From positions 1-64,000 of the forward strand of contig CAKSSN010000012.1 in NCBI GenBank assembly GCA_934489015.1: a DNA stretch of 64,000 nt. Reading direction: 5' to 3'. Made by a program: the position numbers and the translations under genes. This DNA comes from an uncultured Clostridia bacterium (GTDB lineage: Bacteria > Bacillota > Clostridia > UBA1381). Below are positions 8,057-16,852 of the stretch, piece after piece. Positions within the stretch are counted from its first letter, which is position 1. Each line of letters opens with the position of its first letter. The notes beneath the pieces are model-generated. The model worked only from the letters and a program-made list of their open reading frames with translations. It searched no databases and was not told where the DNA came from.

Positions 8057-9586
8057 ATGAAAAGAGTGATTTCGGTATTTGTTTCGGCGCTGCTTTTGTC
8101 AGCGTGTGCAGGCACTGTCGGTGCAGAGGTGACGGAAAAGAATATGCTTATTAATACCGGCAGCGTCAGAAGATATGCTCCGAGAGAGCTTTACGGATTA
8201 AATCTTGAATGGGCTGTTGGAATTAACGATACAATTCAGTATAAAAACGGTGAGGGTAAGGTATTGCTTCGTCCGGATTTCCCTGAGGTTATGGGCGGAC
8301 TGTTATCGTTTACGAGAAAGGCGGGCAGCTCGTCATCATTCTTTAAATGGAAGGAGTCAATCGGCGATATTTCAGAAAGAGGACAGCAGACCTTGTGGTA
8401 TTCAACGAATAAGGTGTATGAGGGAATAGGCGAGTGGCTCGAATATATAACAAAGGGCGCGGAAAATCCGAGCATATGCTACACGGTTAATATTTACGGA
8501 ACGGATACTTACGAAAATCTTGCCGATATAGTTGAGTTTATGGTAAGTGACGGCTCGGTTAATTATAACGGCGGCATAAACTGGGGAGAGGTCAGAAAGT
8601 CATACGGTTATACCGAGCCGATTGATGTTTTTTGCTGGGAAATAGGAAACGAGCTTGACTGGGAGGACGGAAACCTTACAACAGAGCAGTATATCGAAAG
8701 AGGAAGAGCGGCAATAGATATAATAAAAAATATTGATCCCGACGCGAAAATAAGTATTCAGGCTGCAACGGACAGCTGGAACAGGAGCGACTATTCGCAA
8801 AACTGGAACAGAGCAGTTTTAAGGGCTTTGGGAGATATGACTGACTATTTGTCTGTTCATTTCTATTATCCTGCCGACTTTACAATGAGAGCAGACCCGG
8901 CAATTGAGGCGATAAAGAGAGATATTGTCGAGATTACGGGGTCAGACAGAATAAAGCTTTATTTTTCGGAGCAGGCTGTTGCGCCTAATTCGTATTCGTA
9001 TAATAAGCAGTCACCGTATGATTATATGCTGCCTCACACAATCTGGGGAGCAACCGGGCTTGCCGAATGGTATATGAGAACGTGGTTTGACAGCTCGGTT
9101 GTCGCTGCGTCAAATCACTCGCTTAACAGCTCTGTCTGGTCAATAGTTTACTGCGATGAGGACGGAAACGTTAAATTATCCTCTACGGGTGAGGTTATTA
9201 AAACCTTTATCGAGTACGGCGTAGGTGACGTGTTGGAAACAGACTGCGACGGCTTTGACAAAAACACGGCGAGTATAATTTCAGGCGGCGCTGTCAGAGG
9301 AGCAGACGGAGAAATAACCCTGTTTTTGTTAAACAGAAGCGAAACGGATGACGCTGTGTTTAATCTGAAATTCAGCGAGGGTAATTATCGGATAAAGCAT
9401 ATAAGGACTGTTCACGGCGATGTTAAGAGCGCGGATAATTTTTACCGCAGCGGTGAGCAGTGGGTATATAATAATCCCGATAAGGTTACTGTTTCGGAGG
9501 AAGACAGTGCAAAAGGCGCAAAAGCGGACAGCATAACAATCCGTCCGCTGACTCTGAGTGCGGTGGCTCTTGAAAAAATAAACTGA
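8057..9586 (+). CDS. Secreted GH51-like glycoside hydrolase (single-domain paralogue)
   Basis: 509 residues, homologous along its length to the catalytic part of the giant hydrolase upstream. The N-terminal signal contains LLLSAC, a plausible lipobox with Cys17, so it may be a lipoprotein. The GH-A barrel spans about 30-400, with acid/base Glu199 in WEIGNELDW and probable nucleophile Glu305 in LYFSEQ. FKWKESIGD aligns with the GH51 substrate-loop region. A C-terminal beta domain (about 410-509) completes the typical GH51 layout. The SD GGAGGA lies 7 bases before the ATG. It probably removes side-chain or terminal sugars from the same polymer as its large paralogue. The family call rests on motif spacing; GH39 or GH79 relatives are possible. 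Confidence 0.72.
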   Translation: MKRVISVFVSALLLSACAGTVGAEVTEKNMLINTGSVRRYAPRELYGLNLEWAVGINDTIQYKNGEGKVLLRPDFPEVMGGLLSFTRKAGSSSSFFKWKESIGDISERGQQTLWYSTNKVYEGIGEWLEYITKGAENPSICYTVNIYGTDTYENLADIVEFMVSDGSVNYNGGINWGEVRKSYGYTEPIDVFCWEIGNELDWEDGNLTTEQYIERGRAAIDIIKNIDPDAKISIQAATDSWNRSDYSQNWNRAVLRALGDMTDYLSVHFYYPADFTMRADPAIEAIKRDIVEITGSDRIKLYFSEQAVAPNSYSYNKQSPYDYMLPHTIWGATGLAEWYMRTWFDSSVVAASNHSLNSSVWSIVYCDEDGNVKLSSTGEVIKTFIEYGVGDVLETDCDGFDKNTASIISGGAVRGADGEITLFLLNRSETDDAVFNLKFSEGNYRIKHIRTVHGDVKSADNFYRSGEQWVYNNPDKVTVSEEDSAKGAKADSITIRPLTLSAVALEKIN

Positions 9587-9599
9587 AAGGCTTAAAGGT

Positions 9600-12374
9600 A
9601 TGAAGATAAAAAAATTAATTTCAATTTTTATTATTCTTGAAGGTATACTCGGCTGCATTAACGTGTCAGCTGCCGATAATGCTGAGGAATTTGTTGTAAA
9701 CGTAAAAATGCTTTCCGAAAAGCAGCTTTCGCAGGTATCTCAGAAATTTACGGAGGTAGACCTTAAAAATATAGTAAACCGCGATTTGAGAGATGAGGTT
9801 GCCGGAGATCATCAGGGCGGCTGGTCGGATCAGGGAGATAATGACCTTAGAACCTTTACAAGCTTCGGAAATCAGGAAATGCTCGGCGTGCCGTTTTATT
9901 TCATTAACCCGGCAAATAACAATCAAAAGGCGGTTTTGGGACTCAGAGGTCAAAATGATACCGGGCTCCCGACAGCTGTTGATGTTCCGGTTAATAAAAC
10001 TGTTGCTGGAGCGTATTTTGTGCACGCTTCTCCTTGGGCAAACGGAACCTGCGGAAAATATACGTGGGTTTACCGTGACGGCACGGAAAGCTATGTGAAT
10101 ATTGATAACAATGTTTATATATGCGATTTCTGGGGCAAAAAATCGTATGATTACTGCCGTCCGGTATGGTCGTTTGTAAAGCCCGACGGCTCGGAGAGAA
10201 GTATATATCTTTTTGCAATGAACAATCCTCATCCCGAAAAACCGGTTAAAAATCTGCGGCTTGAAACAAGCGGCGGCGGAGCATACATAATGATTCTCGG
10301 AATAACGCTGACGGATTTGGGTCCGTATCTTCCGGCAACGGAGAGCGCAAGGCTTTGCACAACCTCAACATTTGGGTGGTATGATTATTCGCCTGAAGCT
10401 GTTGATAAAATTTCCGAAAGCGCAGCCGATTTTTCATTTCTTCTTGACGCCCCTGCAGGCAAGCATGGAAAAATCGAAAAAAATGGAGAGCAGCTTTTAT
10501 TTGAGGACGGAACAAGGGCAGCCTTTTGGGGCGGAGATATAAAGGGAAAAGCGTGCTTCCCAGAAAAAGCGGACGCTGAAAAAATTGCAAAGCGGCTTTC
10601 TTTTGCCGGAATAAACCTTGTCAGGCTTAAGGGGCTTGACGAATACCTGACGGGAGAAAACAGCGCAGAGAATTACGACAGACTTTACTATTTTATTTCG
10701 GAGCTGAAAAACAGAGGAATTTATACTTATGTTTCGCTTTTTTCGGATTTCTTTGCAGATGACAGAGAGGTCGGAATAGAGATGTATTTTGATGATGAAA
10801 TAATAAGGCTTGAAAAGGAGTATGTAAACAGGCTTTTTAACACCGTAAACCCATATACCAAAAAAACATTGGCAGAGGACGAATGTGTTGTTATGGCAGA
10901 GGCTTGTGATGAAAAATCAATTCTGATGCATAATTCGGGCTACGGCTACGGTTCGGTAAACGATGAAAAATACAAATCGGAGCTTAACGAAAAATTTAAT
11001 TCATATTTGAAGAGAAAATATTCGTCAAATGAAAGTCTTATGAAAAAATGGACTCAGTTTGATAAGCTTGAGACGGAGTCGCTTGATTTGGAAAATATTT
11101 CTCTCGGAGGCGGCTGGAGATCACCGCTCAAATCGGACGCGTATAAAAGTGATGTTTTTGAATTTTTAACCGGCTTGCAGGAGGACTTTTTCGTTCAGGT
11201 TAAAAGGCTTGTGGGCGACACGTTATTTACGGGAAATTCAACAAGTGCAACAAAGCCGACAAAGCACCGCACGGCAAAAAACGGAGAGTCAATCCCGCTT
11301 GCCTATGAAAATGATATGAACGATTATTTATTGGGTGAGAATGTAATGTTGGGGTGCAATGATTTCACGGCTAAAAATTATTTGTATGCCGAAACGCTTT
11401 CAAAGAGCAGCGAAAAAGCCGGAGAAGCCGTTTTCAGCGATATGTTCAAGGCTCCGGTAGATAATCCTTTGGAGAGCGGACTTTATGAGCTTGCGGAAAA
11501 CGCACTGTATGAGGTGCCGTTTGCGGCAGAGTACGGATGCGCATCGCCGAATTTATATTTTTCCGCATTCCCTGTTTTATATGCAGCGATCGGCGGTCAA
11601 AATAGCTGGAATTTGATTTATTACAATATTGCAAACGGCTCATATCAAAGCGGAGAAAAGCTTGAAAATGTATATTCCGCATACGGTAATCCTGTCAGAA
11701 TGGCTATGCTTTCAATAGGCGCACAGATATTTTATTCAATAAACAGAGTCGGTGGCAGTGAGGTTAAAATAAATAAAGACTCGGTGGATAAGGCGGCGCT
11801 TGACTTTAAGAAAATTGTTTGCTCCAATCAGAGATATTCGTTTAACGCCACTTCCGATTCCTTGCCTAAGGCTGATAACAGCTCAATCGGAGTGATAAAA
11901 AACAATAATATTTACTGGTCGGCAAATGAAGGCTTTTTTGAGGTCAGAACGCCATATGTTGAAGCAATGACCGGATATTATGATTTTGAAAACGAAATGC
12001 CGTCATTTAAAATGTCGTCCGACAATCTTTACACCACAGCGGCGCTGTCATCTGTTGACGGAAACAAAATTTCAAGTTCCGAAAGGCTTTTGTTTACCGC
12101 TGTATGCGGAGCGCAGAACACAGATACGCTTATAAATACCGAAAAGAATTATTATATGTCATCAGGTGACGGTCCTGTTCAGGTAGAAGCAATATCCGGC
12201 AGGGTAACATTAAAATTAAAGGGCAGCTACAGAGTTTATGCTTTAAGCTCCTCAGGCGAAAGGACTGCAGAGCTTGGCACGGTCAGGGACAGAAACGGAT
12301 ATTTGTCTTTTAATTTGACGTATGATAATAAGGCTATACAATATGAAATTGTAAAGGGAGAAGAAAATGAATAA
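9600..12374 (+). CDS. Secreted clan GH-A-like glycoside hydrolase with N-terminal beta domain
   Basis: 924 residues with a signal peptide ending near VSAAD. Residues about 30-245 form a beta-rich, possibly galactose-binding-like domain (GGWSDQGDNDLRTF). Residues about 295-720 look like a TIM-barrel hydrolase, opening FEDGTRAAFWGGDI. The probable acid/base is Glu438 in MAEACDE and the probable nucleophile is Glu644 in FAAEYGCASPN. The Asn that normally precedes the clan-A acid/base is Asp here, which is unusual. The C terminus is beta-rich. The gene follows the previous one by 13 bases and overlaps the next by 8, so the three are translated together. Family number and substrate are not assignable by eye. 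Confidence 0.65.
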   Translation: MKIKKLISIFIILEGILGCINVSAADNAEEFVVNVKMLSEKQLSQVSQKFTEVDLKNIVNRDLRDEVAGDHQGGWSDQGDNDLRTFTSFGNQEMLGVPFYFINPANNNQKAVLGLRGQNDTGLPTAVDVPVNKTVAGAYFVHASPWANGTCGKYTWVYRDGTESYVNIDNNVYICDFWGKKSYDYCRPVWSFVKPDGSERSIYLFAMNNPHPEKPVKNLRLETSGGGAYIMILGITLTDLGPYLPATESARLCTTSTFGWYDYSPEAVDKISESAADFSFLLDAPAGKHGKIEKNGEQLLFEDGTRAAFWGGDIKGKACFPEKADAEKIAKRLSFAGINLVRLKGLDEYLTGENSAENYDRLYYFISELKNRGIYTYVSLFSDFFADDREVGIEMYFDDEIIRLEKEYVNRLFNTVNPYTKKTLAEDECVVMAEACDEKSILMHNSGYGYGSVNDEKYKSELNEKFNSYLKRKYSSNESLMKKWTQFDKLETESLDLENISLGGGWRSPLKSDAYKSDVFEFLTGLQEDFFVQVKRLVGDTLFTGNSTSATKPTKHRTAKNGESIPLAYENDMNDYLLGENVMLGCNDFTAKNYLYAETLSKSSEKAGEAVFSDMFKAPVDNPLESGLYELAENALYEVPFAAEYGCASPNLYFSAFPVLYAAIGGQNSWNLIYYNIANGSYQSGEKLENVYSAYGNPVRMAMLSIGAQIFYSINRVGGSEVKINKDSVDKAALDFKKIVCSNQRYSFNATSDSLPKADNSSIGVIKNNNIYWSANEGFFEVRTPYVEAMTGYYDFENEMPSFKMSSDNLYTTAALSSVDGNKISSSERLLFTAVCGAQNTDTLINTEKNYYMSSGDGPVQVEAISGRVTLKLKGSYRVYALSSSGERTAELGTVRDRNGYLSFNLTYDNKAIQYEIVKGEENE

Positions 12375-14076
12375 AAAATGCTTTATCAGACTGCTTTTAA
12401 CGGTTTTCTGCTTGCTTTTTGTTTGCAGCGGCGCATTGGCTGAGGAAATAGAAATAACAAATGATATTAATACTATGCAGCTTACAATAAAAGGCTGTCT
12501 TGGAGAAAAATATGCTGACACAAGGCTGAGTATATATGCTGTAGAAAAGGATGATGGCTTGCCGCTTGATTTATCGGAGGAAATATCGGAAACAACAAAA
12601 TTCAAGCTGTTCAGGACTGCAAGGGCGGATTATTCGGGAAGCTATGAGCTTTCAAATGTTTACCTCAGCGGCAGCGGCGGAGAGTATGTGTTTTACGTTG
12701 TCAGCCACAATCCCGACAATACGTTTATGTCAAATCCCGTATATCTTCCGACTGTCAGTGAGCTTAAGAGCTTTATGCAAAGCGTGTCAAATTCGGATTG
12801 CGACACTGTTTTAAAGACGCTTGATAATGAGCTCGGTGAGAAAAGGCTCGGTATTTCAATTCCTTTTTATCCGCAGCTGTCGGGAAAGGCAAGGATTAAG
12901 GTCTGCGAGGCTCTTTCGGGCAGAAGCTTTGAGAGGCTCAGTGATGTTTTATCCGAAATTGTAAGATATTCCGTTCGTTTCGGAATAACGGATATTTCGG
13001 GCGGCAGGGATTTGGCTATGATGCTTTTCCCCGAAAGGTATTCGGACGTTAAAGAATATGCTGATATAATTTCGCAGGAAAACGGCTTTGCGGAGTTTTC
13101 TCAGCTGCCGGAATATATTTCGTTTAAAAGTAAGAGCGACTCAGAGTGCGAAAAAATATTATCGGCAGTCGGCAAAGAAGGCGCTTCATCTGTCGGGGAA
13201 ATGTTTAAAAGCATTTCAAGAGAGATTGTTTTCTCGGAAATTAAGGCGGTTTCGGGCTATGGCGATATAGAGGGCGTATTAAAAAAATACAGCGGCTCAT
13301 CACTTAGCGGCTTGAAATTCAGCGAATATTCAAAGAGCAGCTATAAAAATGAAATTAACAAAAAGCTTTTAAATAAAGCCTTTTCGGACCTTGACGAATT
13401 ATGCAGCTTTATTAACAATTATAAGGGCGATAAAAAGGACTCCTCAGGCTCCGGCGGCGGCTCGTCGGGGGGTGGAAAAGCTACCTCGCCGAAGCCGACA
13501 GGTACAAGCATTACAACGGTAAGCGAGCTTCCAGAGGTAAAGCCGAAGGCTCCCTTTAATGATTTAGACGGGTTTGAATGGGCAAGCTCCGAAATAGAAT
13601 ACTTAAAAGAGAAAAGCATTATAAGCGGAACAGCTGCCGATACATTTAATCCGTCAGGTGAGGTAACAAGAGAAGCCTTTATTAAAATGGTTGTTCTTGC
13701 ATTTGATAAATATGATAAGGACGCAAAGGCGCAGTTTTCGGACTGCCCGGAGGAAGCGTGGTATTTTTCATATGTCGGAAGCGGCGCAGCAGCCGGCATT
13801 ATAAACGGTATTTCGGAAAATGAGTTCGGCACAGGTAAGAGCATAACGCGCGAGGATGCGGCAGTTATTTTGGCAAGGGCTGCTTTTGACGATTTATCTC
13901 AGAGCGAGGCTGTTTCCTTTTCGGATTTTGGCAGCATTTCGGACTATGCGGCTTTGGCTGTTTCGCAGATGACGCAGAAGGGGTATATAAACGGATATGA
14001 GGATAACACATTCAGACCGAAAAATTATTTAACAAGAGCAGAGGCTTGTGTAATTCTTTGCAGAATAATTAAATAA
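12367..14076 (+). CDS. SLH-anchored cell-surface protein
   Basis: 569 residues. A signal peptide (about 1-25, ending SGALA) leads into an N-terminal Ig-like domain (about 26-130) and a mostly helical middle region (about 130-350). A flexible Ser/Gly linker (DSSGSGGGSSGGG) comes next. Three C-terminal SLH repeats (about 395-450, 455-510, 515-569) follow, each with the family's F-x-D start and TREAF / TREDA / TRAEA core. SLH domains bind pyruvylated secondary cell-wall polymer, so the protein is non-covalently surface-attached. It has no catalytic motif and sits among secreted enzymes that lack anchors. It could act as a surface adaptor or a glycan-binding protein; that role is inference. Confidence 0.82.
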   Translation: MNKKCFIRLLLTVFCLLFVCSGALAEEIEITNDINTMQLTIKGCLGEKYADTRLSIYAVEKDDGLPLDLSEEISETTKFKLFRTARADYSGSYELSNVYLSGSGGEYVFYVVSHNPDNTFMSNPVYLPTVSELKSFMQSVSNSDCDTVLKTLDNELGEKRLGISIPFYPQLSGKARIKVCEALSGRSFERLSDVLSEIVRYSVRFGITDISGGRDLAMMLFPERYSDVKEYADIISQENGFAEFSQLPEYISFKSKSDSECEKILSAVGKEGASSVGEMFKSISREIVFSEIKAVSGYGDIEGVLKKYSGSSLSGLKFSEYSKSSYKNEINKKLLNKAFSDLDELCSFINNYKGDKKDSSGSGGGSSGGGKATSPKPTGTSITTVSELPEVKPKAPFNDLDGFEWASSEIEYLKEKSIISGTAADTFNPSGEVTREAFIKMVVLAFDKYDKDAKAQFSDCPEEAWYFSYVGSGAAAGIINGISENEFGTGKSITREDAAVILARAAFDDLSQSEAVSFSDFGSISDYAALAVSQMTQKGYINGYEDNTFRPKNYLTRAEACVILCRIIK

Positions 14077-14096
14077 TGGGAAGGAACGACGTGAAT

Positions 14097-16826
14097 ATGT
14101 ATTTAAAAACAAGAAGAATTACAGCGCTTTTTGCTGCACTTATTTTGCTTTTAACGGGCAGCGGCATTTCGTTTGCCGAAAGCGCGTCATATAACAGCGG
14201 CTATTATGAGGAAGCGCGCGGCGTTTTAAATGCGCTCGAAATATATACGGGCGGAGGTGTGGCGCAAAGCGTTACGAGAATGGAAGCGCTCAGAGCGCTA
14301 ACTGCACTGCGCGAAAAAATCGTGCCGCATATAGCAAGCGGCGATGATGAAAAAGTATATTTTTATGATGTGGACGAGTCCGATCGGGAAGCTGTCAGTA
14401 TTGCGCTGCGATCGGGTATGATTTGCCTATCTGATGACGGCTGCTTCTATCCGGATATGCCTGCCGATTATTCGTTTTTGGAGTACGCCTGCGAAAGCCT
14501 TGCGGGATATAACGATGAAATGAGAAAAAGCAAGAGCATGGGCGCAGCACCGCTTTTGAATTTACGAAAAAATCTGCGCGCTGATATGGGAAGCGAAATA
14601 AAGACGGGTGATTTTTGCGTAATACTGTATAATCTGCTTAACTCAAATTATATTACGCTTGTGAATAATGATTTGTCAAAGGAAACAATTATGGAGTCGG
14701 TATTCAGAACGTATAAAAGGACTGCCCGCCTTGTTTCTTTGTATAATTCGGATATTGGCGAAAATATAAGAGCTGCAAAGGGTGATGCAATTTTTAAATC
14801 CGGCAGCGAGGAATATACACTTTTTTGCGGCGAGCTTGATGTTGATGAATTTATGGGACGCAGCTGCAAGGTTTTTTATAATATTGATGATGAAAAAATA
14901 GTGTATATCTGCCCGGCGAGAGATGACCTTATCTGTCATATTTCAGCCGGAGAGTTTCAGGACTTTTCCGAGGATGACAGAATTTTGAGCTATAAAACGG
15001 TTGTGTCGGGGTCGCATTGGGGAAAAACCTATAGGCGTGAAAGCGTAAAAATTCCAAAGACTGCGGACATTATTTATAACGGTCAGTTTACTCTTAAGCA
15101 TTCTGAGGTTTATAATGCTTTAAGCGGAAACACATTAAATATCGGTGATATTTATTTGTATGACACAAACGGTGACGGTGCGGCAGACCTTGTAAGCATC
15201 AGCGCCTATTATGATATACGTGTGGAAGCCGTTTTGGAGAGTGAGGGTAACGTTATTGATAAGATAACGAAAAAGAGCTATAATTTTATCCCGAAAAGTG
15301 AAAATGCTGTTGATTTGACAATAAGAACCTCTTCCGGAAAGAGTCTGACGCTCGGCAGTCTTTCAAAGGGCGATATAATTTCGGTATACGAGGGGTTAGC
15401 GGATTATAAAAAAATTGTAATAGTTAAATCGGAAAAGGATATTACGGGAATATGTACAAGGCTTACAAATGACGGATATGCGCTTATTGACGATGAAGAA
15501 TATAAGCTGTCAAACACCTTTATTATAAACGGCGGCAGCATAAAAATCGGCGAAAGCAGCAGATTTTTATTAAATGCAGGCGGAGAAATTGCGGCAGTTG
15601 TATCGTCTGATAAGGCATTTCGCTCGATAGGTGCGGTTGTAAGCGCGAATAAATATGCAGATGGTGACGCGCAGGCGAGAATAACGATATTTTCGGTAGA
15701 CGGCGAAAGCGAAACATATATTACACGTGAAAAATGGTATATTGACGACAGCCCCGTTTATGAAAAAAATGACGCGCTTTATTTTAAGCAAAACGGCGAA
15801 GAGAAAAAGCTCAAGTCGCTTAATGCTCACCTTGTTCATTTTAAAACCGATGCGGACGGAAAAATTTCAAAAATAACGTTTCCCAAAAAGGACGCGTCCA
15901 ACGGTGAGCTTTCGTTTTCGGGCGGTATGACGGATGCGGATAGGATTTATGAAAATCCGAATGCATATAAGCTGAGGTATAAAACGAACGGCAGCACCTT
16001 TATACCGGCAGGCAGCGGAAGCGCCAATATGAATTTTATAGTAACCGATTCAGATACAAAATTTATTAAAATTCCGTCAAGCTCTGCTGAGTATATTTCG
16101 CCTGAAAGCTTTTCGACGGTCAGCGGCATATCAAACGATTATGAGAGTGCCTGCATAGGCTATAGCCTGACGAGCGGATCATACATTTCGGATATTGTCG
16201 TTATGATAAGCGACAGCACCTCATCAATTGATGCCGATTCGCGCGACTATGTTGTTAAAAATATTTCTGTTGCCGTTAATAAGGAAAATGTTGCGGCGAA
16301 AAAAATAGAGTGCTATGAGCGAAGGGGAAGCGTTGTAGTCTTTGAAACAGAGAGCGAATATATCCCGAATTACAGTATGCAGACCGGGAAAATAACGGAC
16401 GATGAAGCCGAAATAGGCATAGGAGATGTTATAAAGGTTTCGGTCGGGTCAAACGGTCTTTGCAATGCGGTTGCGAAAATAGTGGACGCGGATAAGCAAA
16501 AATGCTTATATTCCTCAAATCCTGAATACTGGTATGCCGGAAACAGAATTGTTTTCGGATCGGTTTACGCCGTTGATGGACGCGTAATTGCGTATATGGT
16601 TGGCAAGGAGCCAAGCGGAACAAACGCGGCCGGCAGCCTGCAGCTGCATGGCTTAAGGTCGGATCTTTCAGTTATTGTTGTCGATACCGAAAAGAAAAGG
16701 GAAGAGGCGGTTAAAATAGGGTCGTATAATGATTTTATCGGTTATACGACGGATGCGGCTAATTATTCGCACATATTTTTATCAACCTCATACGGAGAGC
16801 AAAACATGGTTGTGTGCTATAAATAG
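14097..16826 (+). CDS. Large secreted surface protein with degenerate SLH-like N terminus
   Basis: About 909 residues. The start is taken as ATG 14097 (GTG 14091 is possible); GGGAAGGAA at 14078-14086 is the SD. An ATG at 14076 overlaps the previous stop but has no SD. A signal peptide ends near SFAES. Residues about 35-210 contain SLH-like helical repeats with a recognisable TRMEALRAL core, weaker than those of the preceding protein. The remaining 700 residues are beta-rich and contain repeated small domains and a Ca2+-binding-like DTNGDGAAD segment (near residue 355). No enzyme motif was recognised. It probably belongs to the same surface assembly as its operon neighbours. Function unknown. 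Confidence 0.68.
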   Translation: MYLKTRRITALFAALILLLTGSGISFAESASYNSGYYEEARGVLNALEIYTGGGVAQSVTRMEALRALTALREKIVPHIASGDDEKVYFYDVDESDREAVSIALRSGMICLSDDGCFYPDMPADYSFLEYACESLAGYNDEMRKSKSMGAAPLLNLRKNLRADMGSEIKTGDFCVILYNLLNSNYITLVNNDLSKETIMESVFRTYKRTARLVSLYNSDIGENIRAAKGDAIFKSGSEEYTLFCGELDVDEFMGRSCKVFYNIDDEKIVYICPARDDLICHISAGEFQDFSEDDRILSYKTVVSGSHWGKTYRRESVKIPKTADIIYNGQFTLKHSEVYNALSGNTLNIGDIYLYDTNGDGAADLVSISAYYDIRVEAVLESEGNVIDKITKKSYNFIPKSENAVDLTIRTSSGKSLTLGSLSKGDIISVYEGLADYKKIVIVKSEKDITGICTRLTNDGYALIDDEEYKLSNTFIINGGSIKIGESSRFLLNAGGEIAAVVSSDKAFRSIGAVVSANKYADGDAQARITIFSVDGESETYITREKWYIDDSPVYEKNDALYFKQNGEEKKLKSLNAHLVHFKTDADGKISKITFPKKDASNGELSFSGGMTDADRIYENPNAYKLRYKTNGSTFIPAGSGSANMNFIVTDSDTKFIKIPSSSAEYISPESFSTVSGISNDYESACIGYSLTSGSYISDIVVMISDSTSSIDADSRDYVVKNISVAVNKENVAAKKIECYERRGSVVVFETESEYIPNYSMQTGKITDDEAEIGIGDVIKVSVGSNGLCNAVAKIVDADKQKCLYSSNPEYWYAGNRIVFGSVYAVDGRVIAYMVGKEPSGTNAAGSLQLHGLRSDLSVIVVDTEKKREEAVKIGSYNDFIGYTTDAANYSHIFLSTSYGEQNMVVCYK

Positions 16827-16852
16827 CAGAGGAGGCAAAGAAAAGCATAGCA

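Noticed and set aside
9666..10232. 188-codon open frame antisense to the third secreted hydrolase
   Set aside because: No SD, no family features; it lies wholly within a better-supported gene.
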